Shown in pieces: positions 1 to 8,969 of a stretch of 64,000 bases of DNA (positions within the stretch are counted from its first letter, which is position 1; each line of letters starts with the position of its first letter). The notes below the pieces were generated by a model, which was not told the origin of the DNA, made no database searches, and worked only from the letters and a program-made list of their open reading frames with translations. This stretch comes from Paucimonas lemoignei (lineage in GTDB: Bacteria > Pseudomonadota > Gammaproteobacteria > Pseudomonadales > Pseudomonadaceae), in the NCBI GenBank assembly GCA_900475325.1, contig LS483371.1, forward strand, positions 4,340,001 through 4,404,000, given 5' to 3'. Made by a program: the position numbers and the translations under genes.

Positions 1-1
1 G

Positions 2-928
2 TCCCAGGGCGTTAGCCGGATCATTCTGTCCCGTGAGCTATCGCTGGAAGAAATCGCAGAAATACGCCAGCAGGTACCCGCCATGGAGCTGGAGGTGTTT
101 GTCCACGGCGCCTTGTGCATGGCTTATTCCGGCCGCTGCCTGCTGTCGGGCTACATGAACCGGCGGGACGCCAATCAGGGCAGCTGCACCAACGCCTGTC
201 GCTGGCAATATTCGGCGCAGCAAGCCCGCCAGAATCAACTCGGCGATATCGTGCAAAGCTACCCGCCTGAACCCACCCTGGGTGAAGGCCCCCCAACCGA
301 TCAGGTGTTCTTGCTTCACGAGGCCAACCGACCGGCCGAACTGATGCCTGCTTTCGAGGACGAACACGGCACATACATCATGAATTCCAAGGACCTGCGC
401 GCCGTCCAGCATGTGCAGCGCCTTACCGAGATGGGTGTGCACTCGCTGAAAATCGAAGGACGAACCAAATCTCACTTTTATTGCGCCCGCACGACTCAGG
501 TGTACCGACGCGCCATCGACGACGCCGTGGCAGGCCGCGAATTCGACCGCAGCCTGATGGGTGACCTGGAGTCACTGGCCCAGCGGGGCTACACCGAAGG
601 GTTCCTGCGCAGGCACGTACACGACGAATATCAGAACTACCAGCGCGGCAGCTCGGTTTCCGAGAAACAGCAGTTCGTCGGCGAACTGACCGGTGAGCGA
701 CGCAACGGCTTGGCAGAGGTACGGGTAAAAAACCGCTTCTATGTGGACGACAACCTGGAGCTGATGACCCCCGCCGGTAACCTGCATTTCGATCTTCCCT
801 GCTTGCAGAACGAACAGGGCGAAGCCATCGGGGTAGCGCCGGGTGACGGGCACACGGTGTATATCCGCATACCCGAGGCCGTAGATTTGCGCTTTGGGCT
901 GTTGATGCGGGATGTAAGCGGAGTTTAA
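2..928 (+). CDS. trhP: U32 family tRNA 5-hydroxyuridine synthesis protein TrhP/YegQ (5' end missing)
   Basis: The reading frame is open from the left edge, so the N-terminus lies outside the window; an internal ATG at 83 is not the start. Just after it is the peptidase U32 signature, with EVFVHGALC, a GRC and LSGYMNRR. The family acts in prephenate-dependent hydroxylation of wobble uridine in tRNA, together with iron-sulfur cluster cysteines; several cysteines are visible (GALC, GRC, SCTNAC). The C-terminal part has the beta-barrel-like sequence typical of the long YegQ subfamily. It ends with TAA at 926-928 and no other gene shares its operon to the right. Confidence in the family is high; the tRNA role is taken from the family. 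Confidence 0.9.
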   Translation, partial: SQGVSRIILSRELSLEEIAEIRQQVPAMELEVFVHGALCMAYSGRCLLSGYMNRRDANQGSCTNACRWQYSAQQARQNQLGDIVQSYPPEPTLGEGPPTDQVFLLHEANRPAELMPAFEDEHGTYIMNSKDLRAVQHVQRLTEMGVHSLKIEGRTKSHFYCARTTQVYRRAIDDAVAGREFDRSLMGDLESLAQRGYTEGFLRRHVHDEYQNYQRGSSVSEKQQFVGELTGERRNGLAEVRVKNRFYVDDNLELMTPAGNLHFDLPCLQNEQGEAIGVAPGDGHTVYIRIPEAVDLRFGLLMRDVSGV

Positions 929-943
929 ATCTTAGAAATGAAA

Positions 944-1041
944 CCTATGTGGCTCACTGCATCCAGAAAGAGCCATATATGACTCTACATATAAAAATGA
1001 AATCTATATGACTCACAACGGTTGACTAGAGCCATATAGAT
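944..1041 (+). promoter_or_regulatory. Two tandem inverted-repeat operators and promoter of the hipBA-like operon
   Basis: Two similar inverted repeats lie upstream of the antitoxin gene. The first has GGCTC (951-955) and GAGCC (970-974) around a 14-nt spacer. The second has ATCTATATGACTC (1002-1014) and GAGCCATATAGAT (1029-1041), again around 14 nt. A sigma70-like promoter, TTGACT at 1022-1027 and CATAAT at 1044-1049, overlaps the second repeat. This is the arrangement expected for autorepression by a HipB-type XRE protein or the HipAB complex; binding is inferred. Confidence 0.6.
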
Positions 1042-1073
1042 TACATAATGGCCGCTCACTGCGAGAATGCGCC

Positions 1074-1397
1074 ATGAAAACAACGTTGCTTGATCAGATA
1101 CGCCAACGCCGACTGGAACTGGGATTGAAAATCCTGGAAATGCCGCTGCGCGCTGGCCTGACGCGGCAGCAGTACGGCAAGATCGAAGCGGGCGGTAACC
1201 CACGCCTCAATACACTCGATCAAATAGCCGAAGGGCTTGATGCCGCTCTGGTGCTCGTCCCAAAGTCGAAACTGGCAGCGGTGCAACGGATCCTTGCCGG
1301 TGAGGCATTGGTTGAGCCCGGTCAGCGTTATGCTCCCCTCACCGATTCCGTGCTCAACGTCAGTGAAGAGATTGAAAACCCTTGGGGAGACCTCTGA
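1074..1397 (+). CDS. HipB-like XRE-family antitoxin / transcriptional repressor
   Basis: A 107-residue protein with an N-terminal helix-turn-helix (about residues 5-65, with the segment TRQQYGKIEAGGNPRLNTL). Its partner is the HipA-like kinase encoded immediately downstream; TGA of this gene and ATG of the next share one base (TGATG), so translation is probably coupled. The C-terminal tail (about 70-107) is polar and ends ENPWGDL. The upstream region carries two inverted repeats overlapping the promoter, consistent with autoregulation. HipB proteins neutralise HipA and bind operator DNA; that role here is inferred from family and position. Confidence 0.85.
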   Translation: MKTTLLDQIRQRRLELGLKILEMPLRAGLTRQQYGKIEAGGNPRLNTLDQIAEGLDAALVLVPKSKLAAVQRILAGEALVEPGQRYAPLTDSVLNVSEEIENPWGDL

Positions 1398-2662
1398 TGG
1401 TCAGAGAAACGGTCGCAGCCTTGAAGCTGACCCTGCAGGGTGAAACCGTCGGATATGTGGCGGGCTATTCCAACGGCAAGACCGTTTTTACCCTGGCCCC
1501 GGAGTATCTGGACAATCCGGCCAGGCAGCCGCTGACCTTGTCTCATACCAACCCAGCGTCCCTGGCCAGGCAACTGGCCCGCAGCCATCCCTATATCAGC
1601 AGCCATCAGTTGCACCCGGTATTGAGCAACCTGCTGCCCGAAGGCGCGCTGCGCGACTTTCTGTCCCAGGCCATGAAGGTCCATCGAGACAATGAATTCC
1701 CGCTACTGAGCTGGCTCGGACGTGACTTGCCGGGCGCCTTGATCGCCGATCCTGTAGAGGCCTCCCAAATACCTGGCTTGGCCCTGCAACACTCCGGAAA
1801 GATCGAACCCGCTGTTATCGACATTCCTGACAGCCAGGCTCACTTTTCACTGGCGGGCATTCAGATGAAGTTTTCCATGCGCGACCAGGAGGGCCGCTAC
1901 ATCACCGGCGACCGCAAAGCGCCCGGCGACTGGATTATCAAAACCCCCTCGACCGTCCACCCCTTCGTCCCGCTTAACGAATACACGGCAATGTCGCTCG
2001 CCGCACTTGCCGGGGTAGACATACCCGAAATAAAACTGATCCCGATGTCCAACATTCAGACCCTGCCCAACATAAACCTGCCAGACGAGCAGTACGCCTA
2101 CGGCATCCGCCGATACGATCGGCTGCCAGGCAATCGGCGCGTACATTCAGAGGACTTCGCCCAGATTCTCTTCGCTTACGCCCACGACAAGTACAGTGCA
2201 GGCAGCTATGACCAGATAGGCAAATTGATCTATCAAACTTCTGCCCAAGGCCAGCGAGACGCCGTGCAAATGGCGGTGCGGCTGCTGGTCAATATCCTGC
2301 TGGCCAATGGCGACGCGCACCTCAAGAATTGGAGCGTGATCTACCCCGATGGTCACAATGCCGAGCTATCTCCTGCCTACGACATCGTGGTCACCAAGGC
2401 CTTTATCCCTGACGAAGCCCAGTTCGGCCTGAATCTGGATAAAAACAAGAACTGGTATGCCGCCTCTTTGGAGGATTTCAAGCAATGGGCGCAGTACGGG
2501 GATATCCCGTGGCGCCCCGTGCTGTACAACCTCAGGGCAACCCTGGAAAAAACACGCACCCTGTGGCCTGCTGCGTTGGAGGCGAGCGAGATGCCGGACA
2601 ATCAGAAAATTGCGTTAAGGGCTCACTGGAAACAGTTGCACCCTGATTTCAGGATTGAGTGA
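1397..2662 (+). CDS. HipA-like serine/threonine kinase toxin
   Basis: A 421-residue protein with an N-terminal HipA subdomain (about residues 5-105) and the HipA kinase fold after it. Visible kinase features are the GIQMKFSM loop, the ATP-lysine region DWIIKTPS, the catalytic loop ANGDAHLKNWS and the metal-binding PAYDIV. The length is close to E. coli HipA (440). I chose the ATG at 1397, overlapping the antitoxin stop, over a TTG 15 bases upstream that has no advantage. HipA kinases phosphorylate a translation target (GltX in E. coli) and cause growth arrest; the target here is unknown. A REPIN follows the stop codon. Confidence 0.88.
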   Translation: MVRETVAALKLTLQGETVGYVAGYSNGKTVFTLAPEYLDNPARQPLTLSHTNPASLARQLARSHPYISSHQLHPVLSNLLPEGALRDFLSQAMKVHRDNEFPLLSWLGRDLPGALIADPVEASQIPGLALQHSGKIEPAVIDIPDSQAHFSLAGIQMKFSMRDQEGRYITGDRKAPGDWIIKTPSTVHPFVPLNEYTAMSLAALAGVDIPEIKLIPMSNIQTLPNINLPDEQYAYGIRRYDRLPGNRRVHSEDFAQILFAYAHDKYSAGSYDQIGKLIYQTSAQGQRDAVQMAVRLLVNILLANGDAHLKNWSVIYPDGHNAELSPAYDIVVTKAFIPDEAQFGLNLDKNKNWYAASLEDFKQWAQYGDIPWRPVLYNLRATLEKTRTLWPAALEASEMPDNQKIALRAHWKQLHPDFRIE

Positions 2663-2663
2663 A

Positions 2664-2739
2664 CTGTGGGGGCTGCCGAAGGCTGCGAATGCGACATTCC
2701 TGATCCACCGCGACTCGCAGCCTTCGGCAGCTCCTGCAG
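2664..2739. repeat. REPIN, GGCTGCCGAAGGCTGCGA family
   Basis: Two REP arms in inverted orientation (ggctgccgaaggctgcgaa and ttcgcagccttcggcagc-type) around a short non-conserved spacer. It lies between hipA and the tRNA cluster. Confidence 0.85.
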
Positions 2740-2770
2740 GGTGGTGGCACCATTACAAAACGCACAAACA

Positions 2771-2800
2771 AAAACGCCGCTCTGGTGAGCGGCGTTTTCG
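2771..2800 (-). terminator. Intrinsic terminator of the tRNA operon
   Basis: The stem ACGCCGCT/AGCGGCGT with a CTGGTG loop is flanked by A and T runs. Read on the minus strand, it follows the last tRNA-Gly and ends in a U tract; it may also work on the plus strand. Confidence 0.75.
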
Positions 2801-2807
2801 TTAAATA

Positions 2808-2883
<76 letters not shown>

Positions 2884-2886
2884 AAA

Positions 2887-2962
2887 TGGCGTCCCCTAGG
2901 GGACTCGAACCCCTGTTACCGCCGTGAAAGGGCGGTGTCCTAGGCCACTAGACGAAGGGGAC
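2887..2962 (-). tRNA. tRNA-Glu (TTC), copy 2
   Basis: A 76-nt tRNA on the minus strand starting GTCCCCTTCGTCTAG, with anticodon loop CCTTTCAC (TTC) and encoded CCA. It is separated by only 3 nt from the downstream tRNA-Gly, so both come from one transcript. Confidence 0.95.
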
Positions 2963-3067
2963 ACGCTAACTGAAACACCATGGTGTGTATTTCAGTGCCC
3001 AAATCCGGATCCGAAGATCTGGCTCTGGCTTCACTCAATCTCGCCCTGGAGCAAGATTGCTTAAAAA

Positions 3068-3143
<76 letters not shown>

Positions 3144-3147
3144 AATA

Positions 3148-3223
3148 TGGCGTCCCCTAGGGGACTCGAACCCCTGTTACCGCCGTGAAAGGGCGGTGTC
3201 CTAGGCCACTAGACGAAGGGGAC
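3148..3223 (-). tRNA. tRNA-Glu (TTC), copy 1
   Basis: First gene of the four-tRNA minus-strand transcript. It is identical to the copy at 2887-2962, with the CCA encoded and anticodon TTC. Confidence 0.95.
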
Positions 3224-3280
3224 ACACGTACAACATTCACTACTTAGTTACGCTTTGCTTGACGCTTTACGCTGTAAGTG

Positions 3281-3315
3281 GCGCGCATTCTATGGATGGA
3301 TTGAGGGGTCGTCAA
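3281..3315 (-). promoter_or_regulatory. Promoter of the tRNA-Glu/Gly operon
   Basis: On the minus strand, TTGACG (3310-3315) and TAGAAT (3287-3292) are separated by 17 nt and followed by a GC-rich discriminator GCGCGC (3281-3286). That discriminator is typical of stringently controlled stable-RNA promoters. Confidence 0.65.
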
Positions 3316-3508
3316 CCCCATTGTGAAAAATTATCTAAATCAATGACTTCGCCGCGCTTTACCAGGCATCGACCGTATACCGCGTCCAGACTGAAGGTTA
3401 TTCATTTAAGGCTGCACGATACAAAGTCCGACCGGTACATCTATGCGCAATAGTGCTTAGCCACTACACTCCCCCTCAATTGACTACAGCTATATAGAGG
3501 TTCGCGCG

Positions 3509-4279
3509 GTGACTCCACTCATGATTACCCTAATGGTAGTAGCCGGTATCGCGCTCCTGATCGCGATCGGTTACCTGAACCATGTGGCAGAAAACGCCAA
3601 GCTGGACAAAGCCAGAACCAAGTTGGAGCTCGCTGATCGTCTGCGTCGCTGCTCGGAAATTTCCGACACCTTCCCCGGCCAATTGGTCACCCCCGCACTC
3701 AAGCTGTTGATGACCCGCCTTGAGCTCAATGTCGTGCAGCGTATGGCAGGCATTGACAAGAGCGACGCACAGCTCAAGAGCCGCGCCGCCGAGCTGGAAA
3801 CGTTGGTAGCTCAAGGCGAGGCCATTGCTGTCACTAATCCGGCGAGCCCGATCCTCACCGAAGCCAAGGCCAAGGACGTGCGTTTTCTGCTGGAAGCGCT
3901 GCATGGTCAGGTCACTCGCGCAGCTCATGATGGCTTCCTGCAAACCAGCGAAGCCAAGCACTGGATCCGCGAAATCCGCAATATCCTGGTGATGCTGCAC
4001 ATTGAATTCTTCAACAACCTGGGTCAGGCAGCGCTGCAGCAGGACCAGCCTGGCCAAGCCCGCCTGGCGTTCGAGCGCGGCGTGCAATACCTGAAAAACC
4101 AGCCAGACCCAGTGACTTATCAGCACGCCTTGCTGGCCATGGAGAAACAATTGGCACGCGCCAATTCGATGGTATTGACCAACATTGCGCCGACGGCAGA
4201 TGACGACAACGCCTTGACCGAAGGCCTGAAGGCTGACGACGTTGAATCGGAATGGAAGAAGAAAGTCATCTACGACTGA
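3509..4279 (+). CDS. Conserved membrane-anchored protein of unknown function
   Basis: A 256-residue protein with one N-terminal transmembrane segment (about residues 3-24, MTPLMITLMVVAGIALLIAI) and a long, mostly helical, charged cytoplasmic domain. No catalytic motif was recognised. The GTG start is chosen because AGAGG at 3496-3500 is correctly spaced from it; an ATG four codons later has worse spacing. By position beside the tRNA cluster it matches the conserved pseudomonad protein that I recall as PA2820-like. It ends in convergence with the sulfoxide reductase gene; between them GTGGCGC/GCGCCAC forms a stem that may separate the transcripts. Confidence 0.7.
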   Translation: MTPLMITLMVVAGIALLIAIGYLNHVAENAKLDKARTKLELADRLRRCSEISDTFPGQLVTPALKLLMTRLELNVVQRMAGIDKSDAQLKSRAAELETLVAQGEAIAVTNPASPILTEAKAKDVRFLLEALHGQVTRAAHDGFLQTSEAKHWIREIRNILVMLHIEFFNNLGQAALQQDQPGQARLAFERGVQYLKNQPDPVTYQHALLAMEKQLARANSMVLTNIAPTADDDNALTEGLKADDVESEWKKKVIYD

Positions 4280-4326
4280 TATTACTGGGGTGGCGCACCG
4301 CCTGGCGCGCCACTCCCGATGTCAGC

Positions 4327-4809
4327 TCAGCAGTCAGTCAAACGCAGAAAAATCGCCGCCAGCTGTTCGACCCCCGCCTGATCCTGCTCCGAGAAACGCG
4401 CCACGCTCGGGCTGTCCAGATCCAGAACACCGATCAAACGTCCGTCTTTAACCAATGGCACGACCAGCTCGCTGTTCGACGCACTGTCGCAGGCGATGTG
4501 CCCGGGAAACTCGTGCACATCCTCGACACGCTGGGTCTGACGGCTTTGCGCCGCCGCGCCACATACGCCACGGCCAAAGGGAATGCGCACGCAGGCGATC
4601 TGCCCCTGAAACGGCCCCAGCACCAGCTCTTCATCCCGATTGAGGTAGAAGCCTGCCCAATTCAGATCATCGATCTGGGTGTACAGGAACGCCGAAAATT
4701 GCGCGGCGTTGGCGATGAAATCACGCTCATCGGCCAGCAACGACTCCAACTGCGCCGCCAGCAGGCCGTAGCCATCGAGACCTGCACCGGCATTTTGTAA
4801 ATCGATCAT
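4327..4809 (-). CDS. msrC: Free methionine-(R)-sulfoxide reductase (GAF domain, fRMsr)
   Basis: A 160-residue single GAF-domain protein that reduces free Met-R-sulfoxide with thioredoxin. The fRMsr cysteines are visible in ACVRIPFGRGVCG and HIACDSASNSE, and the acidic end of the domain is seen in GVLDLDSPSVARF. The length equals the YebR family. Its ATG overlaps the stop of the upstream DUF815 ATPase gene by four bases (ATGA at 4806-4809), so the two are co-transcribed and probably translationally coupled. The redox role fits with gpx and msrB a few kilobases away. Confidence 0.9.
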   Translation of the reverse strand: MIDLQNAGAGLDGYGLLAAQLESLLADERDFIANAAQFSAFLYTQIDDLNWAGFYLNRDEELVLGPFQGQIACVRIPFGRGVCGAAAQSRQTQRVEDVHEFPGHIACDSASNSELVVPLVKDGRLIGVLDLDSPSVARFSEQDQAGVEQLAAIFLRLTDC

Positions 4810-5696
4810 GCTTGTTGCTCCAACAATTTAAGGCCCACCCAATAACGTGCGAACTGATAGGCGCAGCGACCATTACGGTTACCCCGGCCAGTGGCCCAGC
4901 GGATGGCCTGTTTATCCAGTTCGGCATCACGCTGCCAGCTCAGGTCAGACTTCAGAGCCAGTTGGGTGATCCAGTGTTCAACGACATTCAGGAAGTGCTC
5001 CTGAGTGAAGGGATAGAAAGACAGCCACAAGCCGAATCGGTCGGACAGCGCGATCTTGTCCTCGACTGCCTCACTGGGGTGCACTTCCCCATCCACCTGT
5101 TGCCAATGAAGGTTGTCGCTCTCCTTTTCCGGCACCAGATGGCGACGATTGGAGGTCGCGTACAGCAGAACGTTGTCCGGGGCCTGCTCAAGGGAGCCGT
5201 CGAGCACGCTTTTGAGGACGCGATAATCGCTCTCCCCTGCTTCAAATGACAGGTCGTCGCAAAACAGCACGAAACGTTGCGGCAGTTGTTGCAGCAACTC
5301 GACAACACGCGGCAGATCACCCAGGTGGTCGCGCTCGATTTCAATCAGGCGCAACCCTGCCGCAGCATACTCGGCCAGCAGGGCGCGGATCAGCGACGAC
5401 TTGCCGGTCCCGCGTGAGCCCCACAGCAGCGCGTGGTTGGCAGGCAAGCCGTCGATGAACTGACGGGTATTGCCGCCCAATTGGTCGCGCTGCCTGTCGA
5501 CACCGATCAGGTCGGACAGGTGCATATCCAGGCTGACCTGCAACGGCATCAGGTAACCGCTGCGGCCCTCGCGCACCCAGCGGGCGGCCATGGCTTGCGA
5601 CCAGTCGACCGCCTCGCGTGGCGCAGGCAGCAAAGGCTCCAGCCGCGCCAGCACAGCGTCGGCGCGTTCGAGAAAAGCATTCAAACGAGAGTCCAC
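4806..5696 (-). CDS. DUF815 family AAA+ ATPase
   Basis: A 296-residue P-loop ATPase with Walker A GSRGTGKSS, Walker B FVLFCDDLSFE and a sensor-like YATSNRRHLVP. The DUF815 family is widespread but functionally uncharacterised. The GTG start at 5694-5696 has AAGGAG six bases upstream. A longer frame upstream is rejected because it would translate the REPIN at 5734-5808. It is the first gene of a two-gene operon with msrC and is divergent from sagS. Confidence 0.85.
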   Translation of the reverse strand: MDSRLNAFLERADAVLARLEPLLPAPREAVDWSQAMAARWVREGRSGYLMPLQVSLDMHLSDLIGVDRQRDQLGGNTRQFIDGLPANHALLWGSRGTGKSSLIRALLAEYAAAGLRLIEIERDHLGDLPRVVELLQQLPQRFVLFCDDLSFEAGESDYRVLKSVLDGSLEQAPDNVLLYATSNRRHLVPEKESDNLHWQQVDGEVHPSEAVEDKIALSDRFGLWLSFYPFTQEHFLNVVEHWITQLALKSDLSWQRDAELDKQAIRWATGRGNRNGRCAYQFARYWVGLKLLEQQA

Positions 5697-5733
5697 GATG
5701 TCTCCTTGGTTATCTGATAAGTGCAAACAAGAC

Positions 5734-5808
5734 TCTGTAGGGGCTGCCGAAGGCTGCGAAAGCGGTGTGTCAGAGAAATCGTTTTCGCAGCCTTCGGCAG
5801 CTCTTACG
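5734..5808. repeat. REPIN, GGCTGCCGAAGGCTGCGA family
   Basis: Inverted REP arms around a 20- to 30-nt spacer, in the divergent region between the DUF815 gene and sagS. Being in a promoter region rather than a 3' end is less usual for REPs. Confidence 0.85.
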
Positions 5809-5916
5809 GAATCGGGGCGCGCCCAAATAAATGGCTTGCCCAAGCAATCTCCGCCATTCCAGCGCGATCAGCTATGCTTGCCCCCGCGATGGACCACATG
5901 ACATAGCAGTGCTTTT

Positions 5917-8289
5917 ATGGATATAGCGTTCACCAACCGGCTTTCCTACAAACAGGCCCGCCTGGCCGTGCTGCTCGGGTTCGTTCTAGGCACCGTATTG
6001 AGCCTGCTGCAAATTGCGATCGATTATGCCAGTGAAGATGCTGCCATCAATCGTGAAATTCGCTCCCTGCTGGAAATCAGCCATAACCCGGCTTCGCGCA
6101 TCGCCTACAACATCGATGCCGAACTCGCCCAGGAACTGACCCTGGGGCTGTTGCAGTCTCCTGCCGTGATTGGCGCGCGGCTGACCGACAACAACAATAT
6201 GGTGCTCTCCAGCGTGGAGCGGCCCTATGCGCAGAGCCGCTATCGTGCAGTGAGCGACTATCTGTTCGGGGAAAGTCGCCAGTTCGAAGACTCGCTGCAT
6301 CTGGCCCACTTGCCCAATGAGGCCATCGGCACCCTGCGCCTGACGGTGGACACCTTTGCCTTCGGTGGTCAGTTCCTGCAACGCGCGGGCATTACCCTGC
6401 TCAATGGTTTTGTGCGCAGCCTGGCACTGGCCGGCATCTTGGTGGCGCTGTTTTACATCACCCTGACCAAACCCCTGGTGGGGGTTATCCGCGAACTGGC
6501 TGGCCGGGATACGCGCAACCCGACCCAGAGCCGTCTGGCCTGCCCACCCAAGCATGAAAAAGATGAAATTGGCGTACTGGTCAAAGTCGCCAATCGCCAG
6601 TTCGACAGCGTTCAGTCCGAATTTGCCCGTCGTCGGGAAGCAGAAGACCGGCTCAACCAGCACCTCAATGAACTGGAAGACATCGTCGCCGCCCGTACCC
6701 GAGAGCTGGAGGCCAGCAATGCGCGGCTGAGCCAGTCCAATGAAGAATTGCATGCGGCGCGCAGCACCGCGCTGGACATGGCCCAGGCCAGAACCGCGTT
6801 TCTGGCCAACATGAGCCATGAAATCCGCACGCCGCTCAACGGGTTGCTGGGCATGCTCTCGCTGTCACTGGACAGCCCCCTGAATCCAGAGCAACGCCAA
6901 CAGCTGTCGATAGCCCATGACTCGGGCAAGGTACTGGTCGAGTTGCTCAATGACATCCTCGACATGTCCAAATTCAACGCCGGGCATTTGCAGGTGGAGC
7001 GCATTCCATTCGACCTGGGCTTGCTGATCGAAGACACCGCCAACCTGCTTTCCCAGAATGCCGCACCCAGCGTAGAGCTGACGTGCCTGATCGATCCGAA
7101 CTTTCCCGCGCTGATACTGGGCGATCCGACCCGGGTCAGGCAAATCGTCAGTAACCTGCTTTCCAATGCCCTGAAATTCACCCGTTTTGGCCGGGTCGAT
7201 GTGAGGCTCAATCACTACCAGGACCCCCAAACCCAGGAAAACCGCGTGCGTATTGTGGTCCGGGACACCGGCATCGGGATTGCCCAGGAAGCCCAGGCGC
7301 GAATCTTCCAGCCATTTACCCAGGCGGAGGCGGCCATTACCCGTCAGTTCGGCGGCACAGGGCTGGGGCTGGCGTTGACCCACAACCTCTGTGAAGCGAT
7401 GTCCGGGCGCCTGAGCATTCATTCACAGTCGGGCTTTGGTAGTCAGTTCTGCGCCGACTTGCCACTGCCCATCCACCTGCCCGCCATCGCCCCGCCGCAG
7501 CTCAGGGGGCAGGTTGTGGTGGTGAGCCAGTCCGGCAGCGGTCTGGTTGAGCTGTTGAACAGCTACCTGCCGGGCTGGGGCATCGAATTCAAGCGTTTGG
7601 GAGTCGACGACAAAGCGCTGCAGCTGGAAGGCGATATCAGTCCCGATCTGGTCATCACTGATTGCCCGGAATGCCTGTTCGGCATGCGTCCGACGACTCA
7701 CGTGCCCATCCTGCTGGTCACTGCGTATGGCAATTTCATGCCCAGCGAACAGGTCAGCGCCCTCTCCCCACTGCTGCAACATGCGCGCCCGCTGGCGCGA
7801 AACGCGCTGTATCAAAGCCTGCGCCGCGCCCTGCAGCCCGAGCACGGGCCGGAGCTGGATACGGCAGACACTGAAAGCAAGAATCTGCGCCCGGCCCGCA
7901 TCCTGCTGGTCGAGGACAATCCGGTGAATCAGCTGGTCGCCAAGGGCATGCTCAGCAAGCTTGGGTGCGAAGTGGTCATCAGCGGTAACGGTGCCGAGGC
8001 ACTTGAGCAACTGCAGTTGGTGCCGTTCGATTTGATCCTGATGGATTGCAACATGCCGATCATGGATGGCTACGAAGCCAGTCGGCAGATCCGCCAGAGT
8101 GGACGCTGGTCGCAAATGCCGATCATCGCGCTGACCGCCAACGCCATGCCCGAAGAGCGCGAGCGCTGCCGGGCGGCGGGGATGAACGATTACCTGGCCA
8201 AACCCTTCCGTAGAGCCGAACTGGAGAGCCTGCTTGAGCAGTGGCTGCCGGCTATACAGGGCGATTCAGGGAGCCCATTGGCGCCTTGA
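5917..8289 (+). CDS. sagS: SagS-like hybrid sensor histidine kinase
   Basis: A 790-residue inner-membrane hybrid kinase. Transmembrane segments lie at about 15-35 and 160-185 around a periplasmic sensor loop. HAMP follows at about 186-240 and a coiled coil at 245-290. HisKA has the phospho-acceptor in FLANMSHEIRTP (His about 301), and the ATPase domain has the G2 box GGTGLGLAL. The C-terminal receiver (about 657-775) has VEDN, the phospho-Asp in LILMDCNMP and the Lys in LAKPF. No Hpt domain is present, so an external Hpt protein is needed (HptB in P. aeruginosa). Length and neighbours gpx, msrB, alaA and htpX match the sagS locus. SagS controls surface attachment and biofilm tolerance in P. 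aeruginosa; the same role here is inferred. Confidence 0.85.
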   Translation: MDIAFTNRLSYKQARLAVLLGFVLGTVLSLLQIAIDYASEDAAINREIRSLLEISHNPASRIAYNIDAELAQELTLGLLQSPAVIGARLTDNNNMVLSSVERPYAQSRYRAVSDYLFGESRQFEDSLHLAHLPNEAIGTLRLTVDTFAFGGQFLQRAGITLLNGFVRSLALAGILVALFYITLTKPLVGVIRELAGRDTRNPTQSRLACPPKHEKDEIGVLVKVANRQFDSVQSEFARRREAEDRLNQHLNELEDIVAARTRELEASNARLSQSNEELHAARSTALDMAQARTAFLANMSHEIRTPLNGLLGMLSLSLDSPLNPEQRQQLSIAHDSGKVLVELLNDILDMSKFNAGHLQVERIPFDLGLLIEDTANLLSQNAAPSVELTCLIDPNFPALILGDPTRVRQIVSNLLSNALKFTRFGRVDVRLNHYQDPQTQENRVRIVVRDTGIGIAQEAQARIFQPFTQAEAAITRQFGGTGLGLALTHNLCEAMSGRLSIHSQSGFGSQFCADLPLPIHLPAIAPPQLRGQVVVVSQSGSGLVELLNSYLPGWGIEFKRLGVDDKALQLEGDISPDLVITDCPECLFGMRPTTHVPILLVTAYGNFMPSEQVSALSPLLQHARPLARNALYQSLRRALQPEHGPELDTADTESKNLRPARILLVEDNPVNQLVAKGMLSKLGCEVVISGNGAEALEQLQLVPFDLILMDCNMPIMDGYEASRQIRQSGRWSQMPIIALTANAMPEERERCRAAGMNDYLAKPFRRAELESLLEQWLPAIQGDSGSPLAP

Positions 8290-8292
8290 GCC

Positions 8293-8778
8293 CTACTTGA
8301 GCAGCGCCTGAATTTCGCTGTTGAGGTCTTCAGGCTTGGTCAGCGGCGCAAAGCGCTTAACCAATTGGCCGTCCTTGCCGATCAGAAACTTGGTGAAATT
8401 CCATTTGATCCGCTCTGAACCCAATAGGCCCGGCGCTTGTTTCTTCAGCTCAACGAAGAGCGGATGAGCGTCACTGCCATTGACGTCGATCTTCTTGAAC
8501 AGCGGGAAGCTGACCCCGTAATTCAGTTCGCAGAACTCGGAAATCGCGCCTTCGTTGCCCGGTTCCTGCTTGCCGAACTGGTTACACGGGAACCCTAAGA
8601 CCACCAGGCCCTGATCCTTGTAATCCTGCCAGAGCTGTTCAAGGCCCTTGTATTGCGGGGTAAAGCCGCACTTGCTGGCCGTGTTGACCACCAGCACTGC
8701 TTTGCCGGCGAAATCCGCCAGGGTTTTCTGCTCGCCCTTGATCGTCGTGCAGGGAATGCTCAGCAGGTTAGCGCTCAT
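8293..8778 (-). CDS. Glutathione/thioredoxin peroxidase (GPx family)
   Basis: A 161-residue peroxidase of the BtuE/Gpx type that reduces hydroperoxides in the cytoplasm. It has the catalytic Cys in NTASKCGFTPQYKGL, the Gln region FPCNQFGKQEPG and the Trp/Asn of WNFTKFLI. The second cysteine (FPCNQ) suggests the thioredoxin-dependent two-Cys form. It converges with sagS, with stops 3 nt apart. In P. aeruginosa a MarR regulator, ospR, lies next to this gene; none is present here between sagS and gpx. Confidence 0.9.
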   Translation of the reverse strand: MSANLLSIPCTTIKGEQKTLADFAGKAVLVVNTASKCGFTPQYKGLEQLWQDYKDQGLVVLGFPCNQFGKQEPGNEGAISEFCELNYGVSFPLFKKIDVNGSDAHPLFVELKKQAPGLLGSERIKWNFTKFLIGKDGQLVKRFAPLTKPEDLNSEIQALLK

Positions 8779-8882
8779 GACGGGTTCTTCCTTAAAAAGC
8801 GGGACCTGAAGTTAGCGCGCCAGTGACCGGGGCGCACGTTGATTCTTCGACGTGATACAGCTTCATAAGCGCTGCACGATGG

Positions 8883-8955
8883 GTAGGAGCTGCCGCAGGC
8901 TGCGAATCGCGGTGTGTCAGATAAACCGTCTTCGCAGCTTCCGGCAGCGCCTACA
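8883..8955. repeat. REPIN, GAGCTGCCGCAGGCTGCGA family
   Basis: Inverted REP arms between gpx and msrB. The right arm is diverged (cttccggcagcgcc). Confidence 0.8.
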
Positions 8956-8969
8956 CGACATCAGATGCT

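Noticed and set aside
5697..5843. Longer N-terminus of the DUF815 ATPase
   Set aside because: It is made of REP sequence; a GTG with a good AAGGAG site exists at 5694-5696.
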